Below are positions 1 through 10,412 of a stretch of 64,000 nt of DNA, in pieces. Location of the stretch: positions 62,001 to 126,000 of the forward strand of contig NZ_MASI01000006.1 in assembly GCF_001708935.1 (NCBI RefSeq). The letters are read 5' to 3'. The stretch comes from Methyloligella halotolerans. Lineage in GTDB: Bacteria; Pseudomonadota; Alphaproteobacteria; Rhizobiales; Methyloligellaceae. The notes under the pieces were generated by a model. That model was not told where the DNA came from. It searched no databases and saw only the letters and a list, made by a program, of their open reading frames with translations. The position numbers and the translations under genes were made by a program. Positions within the stretch are counted from its first letter, which is position 1. Each line of letters opens with the position of its first letter.

Positions 1-939
1 CCTCGCCCGCCTGGTCGCCGTCGAAGCAGATCACAGGCTCCGGCGCGAGTTGCCACAGGAGCTGCATCTGGCGCTCGGTGAAGGCGGTGCCGAGAGTCGC
101 GACGACGTTCGGGAAGCCCGCCTGGTCGAGGGCGATGGCATCCATATAGCCCTCAACGACGATGATCTCGCGCTTGTCGTGGGCCGGCCCTCGGGCGCGG
201 GCGAAATTGAAGACGCTCGAGCCCTTGTCGAAGAGCTTCGTCTCCGGGGAATTCAGATATTTCGGCTGGCCACCCTCCTCCAAGGTACGGGCGCCGAAGG
301 CGATGACCCGGCCGCGGGAATCGGGGATGGGGATCATCAGCCGGTTGCGGAAGCGATCGTAGGAGGCCCGGCCGTCTTCGGGTTTGATGAGAAGCCCGGC
401 TTCCAAAAGCTGGGCCTCGGTGAAGCCCTTGCCGATGAGCGCGTTCTTCAGGAAGTCGCGGGAGGCGGGGCATAGCCGATACGATAGTCCTGGATCGTCC
501 GGTCCGAGAGACCGCGACCCTTGGCGTAGTTCCGAGCATGTCGGCCGTCGGATTGAACGAACTGCTTCTCGAACAGGCTTGCCGCCGCCTCCATGGCATC
601 GATGAGGGACAGCCGCTCCTTCTCCGCCTTCTCGTATTGGGGGTCCGGCTTCGGCATGGCGACGCCCGCCTCGCCAGCCAGGCGCTCGACCGCTTCCGGG
701 AAGCTCAGCCCCTCGGTCTCCATGACGAATCGGAAGATGTCGCCGTGATTGCCGGACGAGAAGCAGTGATAGAACCCCTTCTGGTCGTTCACCGTGAAAG
801 AGGGCGTCTTCTCCTTGTTAAACGGGCTGAGGCCGACAAATTCGCGGCCGCGTCTTTTCAAGTTCACGCGCCGTCCCACCACCTGCGAAACAGGCAGCCG
901 GGCGCGGATCTCGTCCAGAAAAGAATCGGTAAAACGCAT
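1..939 (-). CDS. dnaG: DNA primase DnaG, N-terminal part, frameshifted, runs off window
   Basis: Synthesises RNA primers at the replication fork. From the start at 939 the protein shows the zinc-binding-domain fold region (SPFNKEKTPSF, then YHCFSSGNHGD). Further on come the toprim core motifs VVEGYMD and FDGDQAG, which read toward the window edge. Three of the four usual zinc ligands are replaced (Cys to Ser, His to Asn, Cys to Ser), a pattern I associate with alphaproteobacterial primases. The frame breaks near 458-470: the first frame stops at 448-450 right after RIGYAPP, while the next frame continues with SRDFLKNALIGKGF and stays open to base 1. One base appears to be missing. The gene is essential, so a consensus error is likelier than a true pseudogene. 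The C-terminal part lies outside the window. Confidence 0.95.
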
Positions 940-1183
940 GTTCCTGATTCGGCCTCTTTTCGCCAGCTAACAGGCTAGAAGCGCGGAAACCTATGGGTTA
1001 GCGCGTCTTCTCACCGATATTCACCGGCAGAACAGAGCATGAATGTGTGGCGGGGGTTGGGAATTACGCCGCCAAACATCTGCGGATTACCAAAAAATGA
1101 ACGGGATTTTTTGTGCCCGCTATCATAAATCCCGTCGCACGATTTCAACGGCGCGCGCACCGCGCTTCGAATTGTCATTCGCC

Positions 1184-1417
1184 ATGCTTATAGCCGCCAT
1201 CGTCATCACCGCCCTTGCGATCGCCCTGATCGGATATCTTCTTTGGAAGGCGCCCCGCGCCCTCTCCGCTGCGGACTTCGCATTCGCGCTCCTGCCCGTG
1301 CTGATCGGGATCCTCATCATCGCCCGCTGGCCCCACGACCCGCTCGCGGTCGGGTTGGGCGTCATCCTGGTTTTGATCGGGGTCTATTCAGCGAACCGGC
1401 TGCATACCGGGCATTGA
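1184..1417 (+). CDS. Small hydrophobic membrane protein, unknown function
   Basis: A 77-residue protein beginning MLIAAIVITALAIALIGYLL. Two or three hydrophobic segments cover most of its length (about residues 2-20, 30-48 and 54-70), with a short polar tail ending in RLHTGH. An upstream start at 1043 would add 47 residues of poor composition, so the ATG at 1184 is preferred, although no convincing ribosome site precedes it. It sits alone between dnaG and a converging membrane-protein gene. I do not recognise a family. Confidence 0.5.
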   Translation: MLIAAIVITALAIALIGYLLWKAPRALSAADFAFALLPVLIGILIIARWPHDPLAVGLGVILVLIGVYSANRLHTGH

Positions 1418-1444
1418 GGAGTCTCCGCGCTGCAGGGAATGACC

Positions 1445-2014
1445 CTACGTCGTCATCATGAACAGCCAGACGTCGGCCCGGCCCGAGAGCCATAGATTGG
1501 TGAAGACCAGCCCCGCTGCCAGGACGCTGACGACGAGGGTGGTCGCCGGCCATCGCCGCCAAAGCTCCCACAGAACCGTCATGGACAAGAACGCGAGTAA
1601 AGCCAGCACCGCGGGTGCCAGCAACGAACGCTCGTCTCCGCCGGCTCCCAGCGCCGGCAATCCGAAGAGCCCGGCCAACGGAACGATGGCAATTATCGAT
1701 AGCGCTAGAGGTTTCGACGCCCGGCCCATGGCGAGGATCGCCAGCGCCAAGACGGTTCCGGTGACCGGGAAGAGCCAGGGTTCCATCAGGTAATAGACTT
1801 CCGGCATGCCGACCAGCAGCCCGTGAAGCACAAGCTCAGGCTCCATTTCGGGCGCGGGAGCCGAGGTTGCTCCCAGCCAAATCTGATACAGGACGAAGAG
1901 CACGGCGGCGAAGATGCTGAGAACCAGCGGTCCCGCCAGCGTGTAGATCACCGGCAGCGCGAGCAGCCAAAGGCGGCTGCGGTCCGAGGTCTCGTTGTCG
2001 GTGTTCTCGACCAC
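1445..2014 (-). CDS. Multi-pass membrane protein, unknown function
   Basis: A 189-residue protein with a GTG start. About five hydrophobic segments are visible: one near residues 16-45, two in the middle around WLFPVTGTVLALAILAMG and ALSIIAIVPLAGLFGL, and two toward the C-terminus. It starts 13 bases after the yqeY stop in the same direction, so it may be co-transcribed with yqeY. No catalytic motif or family signature was recognised. The long hydrophobic stretches and absence of charged clusters argue for a genuine integral membrane protein rather than a shadow frame. Confidence 0.6.
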   Translation of the reverse strand: MVENTDNETSDRSRLWLLALPVIYTLAGPLVLSIFAAVLFVLYQIWLGATSAPAPEMEPELVLHGLLVGMPEVYYLMEPWLFPVTGTVLALAILAMGRASKPLALSIIAIVPLAGLFGLPALGAGGDERSLLAPAVLALLAFLSMTVLWELWRRWPATTLVVSVLAAGLVFTNLWLSGRADVWLFMMTT

Positions 2015-2027
2015 GGTCTGCGTCGGG

Positions 2028-2477
2028 TTAGCCCAGCTTCGCCTTCACCGTAGCGCCGGCTTTAGCGAAATCCATCTGGCCGGCGTATTTGCCTTTGAGC
2101 TCGCCCATCACCTTGCCCATGTCCTTGATGGAGCCCGCGCCTGTGGCGGCGATGGCCTCGTCGACGGCCTTTTCCATCTCCGCATCGGAAAGCTGCTTGG
2201 GCAGAAACTCGGAGATGATCTCGACCTCCTCCGCTTCCTGGGCGGCAAGTTCGTCGCGGCCCGCGTCGGCGTAGACCTTTCGCGACTCCTCGCGCTGCTT
2301 CACCATCTTCGTCAGGGTTGCGAGGATCTCGGCGTCGGTGGCCTGCTCCTTCCCTTCGCCGCGGGCGGCGATGTCCCTATCCTTGACGGCGGCAGAGACC
2401 ATTCTCAGCGTCGAGAGGCGCCGCTTGTCTTGCGCCTTGAGGGCGTCTTTCAGGGCGAAATTGATCTCGTCGCGCAT
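2028..2477 (-). CDS. yqeY: GatB/YqeY-domain protein
   Basis: A 149-residue cytoplasmic protein of the YqeY family, which shares a fold with the tail domain of the GatB amidotransferase subunit and probably binds tRNA; its exact role is unknown. The sequence shows the family features: an N-terminal MRDEINFALKDALKAQDK helix, a central SRKVYADAGRDELAAQE segment, the EFLPKQLSDAE motif, and the C-terminal GKVMGELKGKYAGQMDFAKA. Length matches the family norm of about 150. It is divergent from carA, a gene order common in alphaproteobacteria, which supports the assignment. Confidence 0.93.
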   Translation of the reverse strand: MRDEINFALKDALKAQDKRRLSTLRMVSAAVKDRDIAARGEGKEQATDAEILATLTKMVKQREESRKVYADAGRDELAAQEAEEVEIISEFLPKQLSDAEMEKAVDEAIAATGAGSIKDMGKVMGELKGKYAGQMDFAKAGATVKAKLG

Positions 2478-2726
2478 CGGTATGGCCAGGGGCTTGGGGA
2501 AAGATATGCCAGAGGCTATCTGACGCGGGAATCTGGCGCAACTTCTTTTGCCGCTTCAACCTACTGGAATCATTGCGTTATTTTGGTGCATGCGCGCTGG
2601 CCTGACGCCTAGCCAATGTTGTTGGGTCCGCCGGGGTCTACGCCGCAGGAGATTCGGGGCTTGCACCGGAGCGCCGCATGGCCGATTTCTCCCCTCAAGA
2701 CTTGTACGGATGAGAGTCGACATTCC

Positions 2727-3947
2727 ATGAGCGATATCGAGAGCAAAGCGAGGGACGCAGGCGCGCCCTCCGCCGTTTCCGGCTGGGACGATCAGGGGCC
2801 GACCGCGCTTCTGGTTCTGGCGGACGGAACGGTGATCGAAGGGATGGGCGCCGGTGCCACGGGCGTGGCCGTCGGAGAGGTCTGCTTCAACACGGCGATG
2901 ACGGGGTATCAGGAGATCCTGACCGACCCGTCCTATGCCGGGCAGATAATCACCTTCACCTTTCCCCATATCGGCAATGTCGGAGCGAACCCCGAAGATA
3001 TCGAGACCGCGAACCTCGCGGCGTCCTCCGGCGTGCGAGGCTGCGTTCTGCGTGCGCCGATCACCGAACCTTCGAACTATCGGTCCGCGCAGCATTTCGA
3101 CGAGTGGCTGAAGGCGCGCGGCATCATTGCCATCACAGGCGTGGACACACGCGCCCTAACCGCGCTGACCCGCGAGAAGGGCATGCCCAATGCCGTGATC
3201 GCACACGCACCCGACGGCAATTTCGATCGCGGCGCTTTGAAGGCGCAAGCTGCGGAATGGGGCGGCATGGTGGGGCTCGATCTCGCCAAGGAGGTGACGA
3301 CCGCTCAGACCTACTCCTGGGACGAAGGCGCTTGGGAGTGGAACGAGGGTTTCTCAAGGAAAGAGGCTCCGCGCCATCACGTGGTCGCCATCGATTACGG
3401 GCTGAAGCGGAACATCCTTCGGGAGCTGACGGCTGCGGGCTGCAAGGTGACCGTGGTCTCCGCGAACACGAGCGCCGAAGAGATCCTGGAGCGCAATCCC
3501 GACGGTGTGTTCCTGTCGAACGGGCCCGGCGATCCGGCCGCGACCGGCGAATACGCCGTGCCGGAGATCAAGAAGCTGGTGGATAGCGGCAAGCCGGTCT
3601 TCGGCATCTGCCTCGGCCATCAGATGCTGGGGCTGGCCCTCGGCGGGACGACGTCCCACATGCGCCAGGGCCATCACGGAGCGAACCATCCGGTGAAGGA
3701 TCACCTGACGGGAAAGGTCGAGATCACGTCGATGAATCACGGCTTCACCGTGGACCGGGAGAGCTTTTCCGACGAGATCGAAGAGACCCATATCTCGCTC
3801 TTCGACGGCTCCAATTGCGGGCTGAAGTTGAAGGGCCGGCCGGTGTTTTCCGTCCAGTACCACCCCGAAGCCTCCCCCGGGCCCCAGGACAGCCATTACC
3901 TCTTCACGCGCTTCGTCGAGATGATGGACGGGGTGAAGGAGGAGTAG
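2727..3947 (+). CDS. carA: Carbamoyl-phosphate synthase small (glutaminase) subunit
   Basis: Hydrolyses glutamine and passes ammonia to CarB for carbamoyl phosphate synthesis (arginine and pyrimidine routes). The 406-residue protein has the CarA N-terminal domain (GEVCFNTAMTGYQEILTDPSY) and a class I glutamine amidotransferase domain with nucleophile Cys in FGICLGHQ and the His-Glu pair in VQYHPEASPGP. The ATG at 2727 is chosen because the family usually begins close to the LLVLADGTVIEG strand; an in-frame extension to 2616 has no homology-like content. carA and carB are separated by an opposing yihY gene, and the carA stop directly abuts the yihY stop with no spacer and no visible terminator. 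Confidence 0.97.
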   Translation: MSDIESKARDAGAPSAVSGWDDQGPTALLVLADGTVIEGMGAGATGVAVGEVCFNTAMTGYQEILTDPSYAGQIITFTFPHIGNVGANPEDIETANLAASSGVRGCVLRAPITEPSNYRSAQHFDEWLKARGIIAITGVDTRALTALTREKGMPNAVIAHAPDGNFDRGALKAQAAEWGGMVGLDLAKEVTTAQTYSWDEGAWEWNEGFSRKEAPRHHVVAIDYGLKRNILRELTAAGCKVTVVSANTSAEEILERNPDGVFLSNGPGDPAATGEYAVPEIKKLVDSGKPVFGICLGHQMLGLALGGTTSHMRQGHHGANHPVKDHLTGKVEITSMNHGFTVDRESFSDEIEETHISLFDGSNCGLKLKGRPVFSVQYHPEASPGPQDSHYLFTRFVEMMDGVKEE

Positions 3948-5153
3948 CTAGCTCTCCTCGGCGCTCGCGCCCACCGTGTCGGCCATGACGGCGCCGCGCT
4001 TGCCCAGCGGCTGCTTCGGCCGGGTGGTCGTGTCCCTGGACGTCTGGTGCTCCAGCTCGGCATTTATCTCCGCACCCAGCAGAATGATGATGATGGACAG
4101 CCATAGCCACATCATCAGGCCGATGGCGGCGCCCAGAGAACCGTAGGTCTTGTCGTAGTTCGCGAAGTTGGACAGGTACCAGGAGAACAGCGCCGAGCCG
4201 ACCAGCCACGTGACCGAGGCGAAGAGGCTGCCGACGCTGAGCCAGCGCCATTGGGGCGCCTCGCGGGAAGGACCGAAGCGGTAGAGTAGGCTCAGCCACG
4301 TCAGCACGATCAGGACCAGAGCGGGCCAGCGGAGAATGGAGATCAGGTGGCCGGCGTAGCTCTCGATGCCCACCCAGGACAGCACCAGAGGCAGCACGAC
4401 GATGGCGTTGATGGCGATGATGATGAAGATCAGCCCGCCGAGGGTGAAGGCCATCGAAATCAGATTCAGGCGGATGAAGCCGCGCTTCTCCTTCTCGTCG
4501 TAGACGACGTTGAGCGCATCCATGACGGCCTTGATTCCGGCGTTGGAGCTCCACAGCGCCAACGCAAGACCGATTGCGAAGCCAAAGCTGAGGCTCGCTT
4601 CCTTGCTGTCCGTGATGCGATCGATCTGATCCTGGATGATCTCGACGCCGCCGGACGGCATGACGGCGGAGATCATGTTGAGGTGATCGGCGATGGCAGA
4701 AGCACTGGCTGTCAGGCCGTAGATCGAGACGAGGGCGGTGATGGCCGGGAAGAGCGCCAGAAGCATGTAGAACACCACGCCGGCAGCGACGGCCATGACG
4801 CGATCGTTGCCGATCTGATCCTTCACCCGCCAGAAGACGTCCTTCCAGCCCTGCCAGGGCATGTGAAACGGGCTGCGTGCTCTGCGGCCACGGTTCTTCT
4901 CCTGGGCGCGGGACGCATGAACGTGTTCGGGCTCTTCCGACGGTCTGGTCAGGAAGGCCCCCTCCTCGTCTTCCTCCACCGCAGCGCCGCGTTCGGAATT
5001 TTCAGGCTCGGGGGCGGCTTGCCGGCGGAGGGCAGTCCTTTTCGGTGGCGCGCCGAGACCAGCGATCCGGCTCACCTGGTTCACCAGCGTGACGGCGCCG
5101 ACGAGCATCAAAAGCTCGAGCCAGAAGGGTGTTTTGTCTTGTCTTGCGAACAT
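3948..5153 (-). CDS. YihY/UPF0761 (BrkB-like) inner membrane protein
   Basis: An integral membrane protein of about 401 residues. An N-terminal cytoplasmic extension of about 100 charged residues precedes the YihY core, whose markers include VMAVAAGVVFYMLLALFPAI, an ALWSSNAGIKAVMDALNVVYDE segment and LGAAIGLMMWLWLSIIIILLGAEINAELE. Six transmembrane helices are expected. The function of the family is not established; the older name 'ribonuclease BN' is a misannotation. Starts at GTG 5171 or ATG 5153 are both possible; the ATG is preferred. It lies between carA and carB on the opposite strand, breaking the usual carAB adjacency. Confidence 0.9.
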   Translation of the reverse strand: MFARQDKTPFWLELLMLVGAVTLVNQVSRIAGLGAPPKRTALRRQAAPEPENSERGAAVEEDEEGAFLTRPSEEPEHVHASRAQEKNRGRRARSPFHMPWQGWKDVFWRVKDQIGNDRVMAVAAGVVFYMLLALFPAITALVSIYGLTASASAIADHLNMISAVMPSGGVEIIQDQIDRITDSKEASLSFGFAIGLALALWSSNAGIKAVMDALNVVYDEKEKRGFIRLNLISMAFTLGGLIFIIIAINAIVVLPLVLSWVGIESYAGHLISILRWPALVLIVLTWLSLLYRFGPSREAPQWRWLSVGSLFASVTWLVGSALFSWYLSNFANYDKTYGSLGAAIGLMMWLWLSIIIILLGAEINAELEHQTSRDTTTRPKQPLGKRGAVMADTVGASAEES

Positions 5154-5369
5154 GTGGCGAAGGCTTAACACCGCAGTGTTGCCAAGGTTTCCGGGTGTCT
5201 CTCATTTCCACAGGCGGTTATTTCCGGGGATGCGGCGCCTTCGATCCTTCCCCCCAGATTGAATCTGGTCTAAAGAGCGCTCCTAGCCCTCATTCAAAAG
5301 GCTGCCACATCCGGCTCGCAGCGCCCCGGCGCCCCAAGAGCTGGCCAAAACCAGCACGCTTAAAGCCTT

Positions 5370-8300
5370 ATGCCCAAACGCGAAGACATAAAGTCCATCC
5401 TGGTCATCGGGGCTGGGCCCATCGTCATCGGCCAGGCTTGCGAGTTCGACTATTCCGGCACCCAAGCCTGCAAGGCCCTGAAGGAAGAGGGCTATCGCGT
5501 CATCCTGGTGAATTCCAACCCGGCCACCATCATGACCGATCCGGACGTGTCGGACGCGACCTATGTGGAGCCGATTACGCCGGCCTTCGTCGCCAAGATC
5601 ATCGAGAAGGAGCGCCCCGACGCGCTGCTCCCGACCATGGGCGGGCAGACCGCGCTCAACACGGCGCTGTCGCTGCAGAACTCCGGCGTGCTGGCGAAGT
5701 ACGGCGTCGAGATGATCGGCGCGAACGCCGAGGCGATCGACAAGGCCGAAGACCGGGAGCTTTTTCGCGAGGCGATGAACCGGATCGGGCTGCAATCGCC
5801 TCGCTCGCTGCTGGCGACGGCCACGGATCTGAAGCGCGCCGACAAGCAGAAGCGCCAGGCAGAGCTCGACAAGATCGCCGCCTCCGGGATGAGCGAGGAG
5901 GAGAAGGAGCAGGCGCTCGAGGCGCTCGAGAAGGATTGGGCGCAAGGCGAAAGCGAGCGCAAACGACGCTATCGCGACAAGGGCATGATCGAGGCGCTTG
6001 AGGCGCTCTCCGAAATCGGTCTGCCGGCGATCATCCGGCCATCCTTCACCCTCGGCGGCACGGGCGGCGGCATCGCCTATAACCGCGACGAATTTATCGA
6101 GATCGTGGAGCGCGGGCTCGACGCCTCGCCGACCTCCGAAGTGCTGATCGAGGAATCGGTGCTCGGCTGGAAGGAGTACGAGATGGAGGTCGTCCGGGAT
6201 AAGGACGACAACTGCATCATCATCTGCTCCATCGAGAATATCGATCCGATGGGCGTGCATACGGGCGATTCCATCACGGTCGCCCCTGCCCTGACGCTCA
6301 CGGACCGCGAATATCAGATCATGCGGAACGCCTCCCTGGCGGTGCTGCGTGAGATCGGCGTTGAGACTGGCGGCTCGAACGTTCAGTTCGCCGTGAATCC
6401 CGAAGACGGCCGCCTGATCATCATCGAGATGAACCCGCGGGTGTCGCGATCGTCGGCGCTGGCGTCGAAGGCAACCGGCTTCCCGATCGCCAAGGTCGCG
6501 GCCAAGCTCGCGGTCGGCTACACGCTGGACGAGCTGGCCAACGACATTACGGGCGGCGCCACGCCGGCCTCGTTCGAACCGACCATCGATTACGTGGTCA
6601 CCAAGATCCCGCGCTTCGCGTTCGAGAAGTTTCCCGGCTCCGATCCGGTGCTCACCACCTCCATGAAGTCGGTGGGCGAGGCCATGGCCATCGGCCGCAG
6701 CTTCCCGGAAAGCCTGCAAAAGGCGCTCCGTTCCATGGAGACGGGCCTGACCGGCCTGGACGAGTATCACTTCGAGGGGCTCGGCCAGGGGGACGACAGC
6801 AACGTGATCCGGGCGGCGCTCGGCACGCCCACGCCGGACCGGCTGCTCAAGGTCGCCCAAGCCATGCGGCTCGGCTTCGACCAGGAGCTGGTCTACGAGT
6901 TCTGCAAGATCGACCCGTGGTTCCTGGGCCAGATCCAGGACATCCTTCACTGGGAGGAACGGGTCCGGGTCCACGGCCTGCCGGAAAACGGCGCGCAGAT
7001 GCGCAAGTTGAAAGCCATGGGCTTCTCCGACGAGCGGCTGGCCACCCTGTGCGGCCGGCCCGTCGAAGAGGTCTCCAAGCACCGGCGCGACCTGGACGTG
7101 CACCCTGTCTATAAGCGCATCGACACCTGCGCGGCAGAGTTCGCCTCTCCCACCGCCTATATGTACTCGACCTACGAGGGCGATTTCGCCGGCGAGCCGG
7201 CCTGCGAAGCGCGGCCGTCCGACAAGGAAAAGATCATCATCCTGGGCGGGGGACCCAACCGGATCGGCCAGGGTATCGAGTTCGACTATTGTTGCTGCCA
7301 CGCGGCCTTCTCGCTCTCGGCGAACGGCTACGAGACCATCATGGTCAACTGCAATCCCGAGACGGTCTCCACCGATTACGACACCTCGGACCGGCTGTAT
7401 TTCGAGCCGCTGACGGAAGAGGACGTGATCGAGATCATCCGCAAGGAGCAGGAGAACGGCACGGTCAAAGGCGTCATCGTGCAGTTCGGCGGGCAGACGC
7501 CCCTGAAGCTCGCGGCCGCGCTCGAAGCGGCCGACGTGCCGATCCTCGGCACCGCGCCGGACGCCATCGACCTCGCCGAGGATCGCGACCGGTTCAAGGC
7601 GCTTATCGAGAAGCTCGGCCTCCGCCAGCCGGTGAACGGCATCGCCCGTTCCCAGCAGGAGGCTATGGAGATCGCCAAGTCGATCGGCTTTCCGCTGATC
7701 GTCCGGCCGTCCTATGTGCTGGGCGGGCGCGCCATGGAGATCGTCTTCGAGGAGGCCCAGCTGGAGCGCTATATCTCCCAAGCCGTGGTGGTCTCCGGCA
7801 AGAGCCCGGTGCTGATCGACAGCTATCTGCGCGACGCCATCGAGGTGGATGTCGATGCCCTCTGCGATGGAGAGGACGTCTTCATCTGTGGCGTGATGGA
7901 GCATATCGAGCAGGCCGGCGTCCATTCCGGCGACAGCGCGTGCTCGCTGCCGCCCCACTCTCTTTCCGACGAGACGATCGCGGAGATTGAGACGCAGACC
8001 AGGCAGCTGGCGAAGGCGCTTCAGGTCGTCGGACTGATGAACGTGCAGTACGCCATCCAGGACGGCGAGATCTACATCCTGGAGGTGAATCCTCGGGCGA
8101 GCCGCACCGTGCCCTTCGTGGCCAAGGTGATCGGCCGGCCGATCGCCGCCATCGCGGCCCAGGTCATGTCCGGCAAGAAGCTTTCCGAGTTCGATCTCGC
8201 GAAGCGCAAGCTCGACCATATCGCGGTGAAGGAAGCGGTCTTCCCGTTCGCCCGCTTCCCCGGGGTCGACCCGGTGTTGGGGCCAGAGATGCGTTCCACC

Positions 8301-8785
8301 GGCGAAGTGATGGGCATCGACCGGGATTACGGCATCGCCTTCGCCAAGAGCCAGCTCGGCGGCGGCAGCAAGCTGCCCCTATCGGGCACCGTCTTCCTAT
8401 CCGTGAAGGACGCGGACAAGGCTGGCATGGTGGCGCCGGCACGGGAACTGGTCGATATGGGCTTCCGGCTCCTGGCCACCCGGGGCACCCGCCGCTTTCT
8501 CGACGAGCAAGGCATCCCTTGCGAGCGGGTGAACAAGGTGCTCGAAGGCCGGCCCCACATCGTGGACGCCATCGCCAACGGCGAGGTGGACATGGTATTC
8601 AACACTACTGAGGGGATGAAGGCCCTGGCCGACAGCTTCTCGATCCGCCGGACGGCCTTGCTCTACCATATTCCCTACTATACAACGCTTGCCGGCGCTC
8701 TCGCCGCGACCGAAGCGATCAAGGCGCTGCGGGCCGCAGCCTGGAGGTGGCGCCGTTGCAAAGCTTCACCGCCGCGCAGTCCTGA
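5370..8785 (+). CDS. carB: Carbamoyl-phosphate synthase large subunit, frameshift near the 3' end
   Basis: Makes carbamoyl phosphate from bicarbonate, ATP and the ammonia delivered by CarA. Two homologous ATP-grasp halves are visible: [24 protein letters not shown] at the start and a second [20 protein letters not shown] about residue 620, followed by an MGS-like allosteric domain. The frame breaks at about 8733-8742. As given, the protein runs on to 8912 with an arginine-rich, unrelated tail. A one-base correction instead gives a normal end ([14 protein letters not shown]) with a TGA at 8783-8785. I report the corrected end. The very long antisense frame across this gene is a composition artefact. 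Confidence 0.96.
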
Positions 8786-8914
8786 CGGCTGCCGCATTTC
8801 TCGATTTTGTTTGAGCCGCTTCACGCCGCGTTCTTGGCGACGGGTTTCTTTTGTGACTTTAATTCGACATTCGATGTCCGGCCGATTCCGGACTTTGCCG
8901 AGGAGCTATTGACC

Positions 8915-9388
8915 ATGGATAAAGTGCCCATGACCGCGGAGGGGTATGCGGCGCTTGAGGCTGAGATCAAGCATCTCAAGACAGTCGAGCGTCCGCGCAT
9001 CATCAAGGCGATCGCCGAGGCGCGCGAGCATGGCGATCTGTCCGAGAATGCGGAGTATCACGCAGCGAAAGAGCAGCAGGGCATGACGGAGGCGCGCGTC
9101 GCCGATCTGGAGGACAAGCTCTCCCGTGCCGACGTGATCGACATCTCGAAGCTTTCCGGCAATCAGGTGATGTTCGGCGCGACCGTGACGCTGATCGACG
9201 AGGACACCGAGCAGAAGGTGAAATACCGCATCGTCGGCGAGATCGAGGCCAACGTGAAAGAGGGCAAGATCTCGATCGGCTCTCCGATCGCGCGCGCGCT
9301 TCTGAACAAGCACAAGGGCGACGTGGTGGAAGTCTCCACCCCCGGCGGCGGCAAGTCCTACGAGATCGTCAAGGTCGAGTTCAAGTAG
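8915..9388 (+). CDS. greA: Transcription elongation factor GreA
   Basis: Rescues backtracked RNA polymerase by stimulating transcript cleavage. The 157-residue protein shows the N-terminal coiled coil with the catalytic acidic tip ([18 protein letters not shown]) and the C-terminal FKBP-like domain ([19 protein letters not shown]). The ATG at 8915 ([15 protein letters not shown]) gives the standard length; an upstream frame extension overlaps the carB tail only because carB is frameshifted. It lies 129 bases after the corrected carB stop, an order often seen in alphaproteobacteria. Confidence 0.97.
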   Translation: MDKVPMTAEGYAALEAEIKHLKTVERPRIIKAIAEAREHGDLSENAEYHAAKEQQGMTEARVADLEDKLSRADVIDISKLSGNQVMFGATVTLIDEDTEQKVKYRIVGEIEANVKEGKISIGSPIARALLNKHKGDVVEVSTPGGGKSYEIVKVEFK

Positions 9389-9425
9389 GCCTGCCCGGGG
9401 CCGTCCCCCCTCTTCACGACTTGCA

Positions 9426-10412
9426 TCACTGAGGCAGACGCCGCCGCCATGCGAGCGGCGTCTCGCCGGTCCAGCGCCGGAACGCGCGGGTGAAATGGGC
9501 CGGATCCGAATAGCCCAGCGACAGGGCGATCTCGGTGATCGGCATATCCCTGTCCTTCAGGAGCGCGCGGGCCTGATCGCGCAACGTGGTCTCGGCCAGG
9601 CTTTCGAAGCTGACGGCCTGCTCTCTCAGCCGCCGCTGTAAGGTTCGCCGCGACAGACCAAGCCGGGCCGCCACATGGTCGATGCCGCTTTCGCCCTGGT
9701 CGAGCTGAAGCAGAAAGATATGCCGAACCACCTCGGTGAGCTCGGTCTCCGCCGGCACGGCAGGATAATCCGGCTCCGGCCCGCTCGCCGGTCGGGGGTT
9801 CGGCAGCGCCAGTAGCTCCGCCGGAAACACCACGCCTGCCGTCTCGCCGCTGGTGACATCGCTCGCCACCACATCTTCGATCTGACGCCTGCCATCGAAC
9901 CGGCCTGCGATCTCGACGCGATCCGGCGTGAAGCTGTTGCCTGCGAAATAGCGCAGCAGGGCCAGCATGTAGCCGATGGCGAGCATCTCGTTCTTCTGCT
10001 GACCAAGACCCAGATTCTCCGTGACGCTGTAGGTCCATCGGGCCCAGGGCCCAGTCACCGTGAGTGAGATGGTGGTGGCGCCCTGCAACAGACTCGCGAG
10101 GCTGCGGCTGCTTTCACCTATCGCGTCCCCCAGGGTCGGCAGGGTGACGAGATGGGCGCCATACGCGCCAAGGCCGGGCACTCCTGCTTCCGTCGAGAGG
10201 CGGACAGCCAGACCGTGATCGCCGATGGTGCGGGCAGCGGTTTCCAGCAGCCGGAACTGATCGCGAAGAAGGATGAGGCGCTGAGGCTGGTCGAGCAGGG
10301 TCAGGGGAAGCTCGGACTTGCGGAAGACGTCCGCGATCGAGCCGCCCGAGGCCGCGACGATCTCGGCGATCGGTCCTACCGTGCTGGCCTTGGTGAGCGC
10401 GTAGCTCCGCAT
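9426..10412 (-). CDS. AraC-family transcriptional regulator (arabinose-binding-like N-domain)
   Basis: A 328-residue regulator. The N-terminal two thirds resembles the 'AraC_binding_2 / OruR-type' domain and includes LLDQPQRLILLRDQFRLLE. The C-terminal 100 residues carry two helix-turn-helix units: HVAARLGLSRRTLQRRLRE and ITEIALSLGYSDPAHFTRAF, followed by the typical RRWTGETPLAWRR. The start at 10412 (MRSYALTKAS) is preferred over an upstream extension that enters the divergent promoter. It faces away from the cupin gene at 10581 across 168 bases, so it probably controls that gene. The ligand is unknown. Confidence 0.88.
   Translation of the reverse strand: MRSYALTKASTVGPIAEIVAASGGSIADVFRKSELPLTLLDQPQRLILLRDQFRLLETAARTIGDHGLAVRLSTEAGVPGLGAYGAHLVTLPTLGDAIGESSRSLASLLQGATTISLTVTGPWARWTYSVTENLGLGQQKNEMLAIGYMLALLRYFAGNSFTPDRVEIAGRFDGRRQIEDVVASDVTSGETAGVVFPAELLALPNPRPASGPEPDYPAVPAETELTEVVRHIFLLQLDQGESGIDHVAARLGLSRRTLQRRLREQAVSFESLAETTLRDQARALLKDRDMPITEIALSLGYSDPAHFTRAFRRWTGETPLAWRRRLPQ

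Noticed and set aside
5283-8219. A 978-residue open frame antisense to carB
   Set aside because: carB has clear family motifs throughout on the plus strand. The antisense product is rich in Arg, His, Leu, Asp and Val with no domain, as expected from a GC-rich antisense frame.
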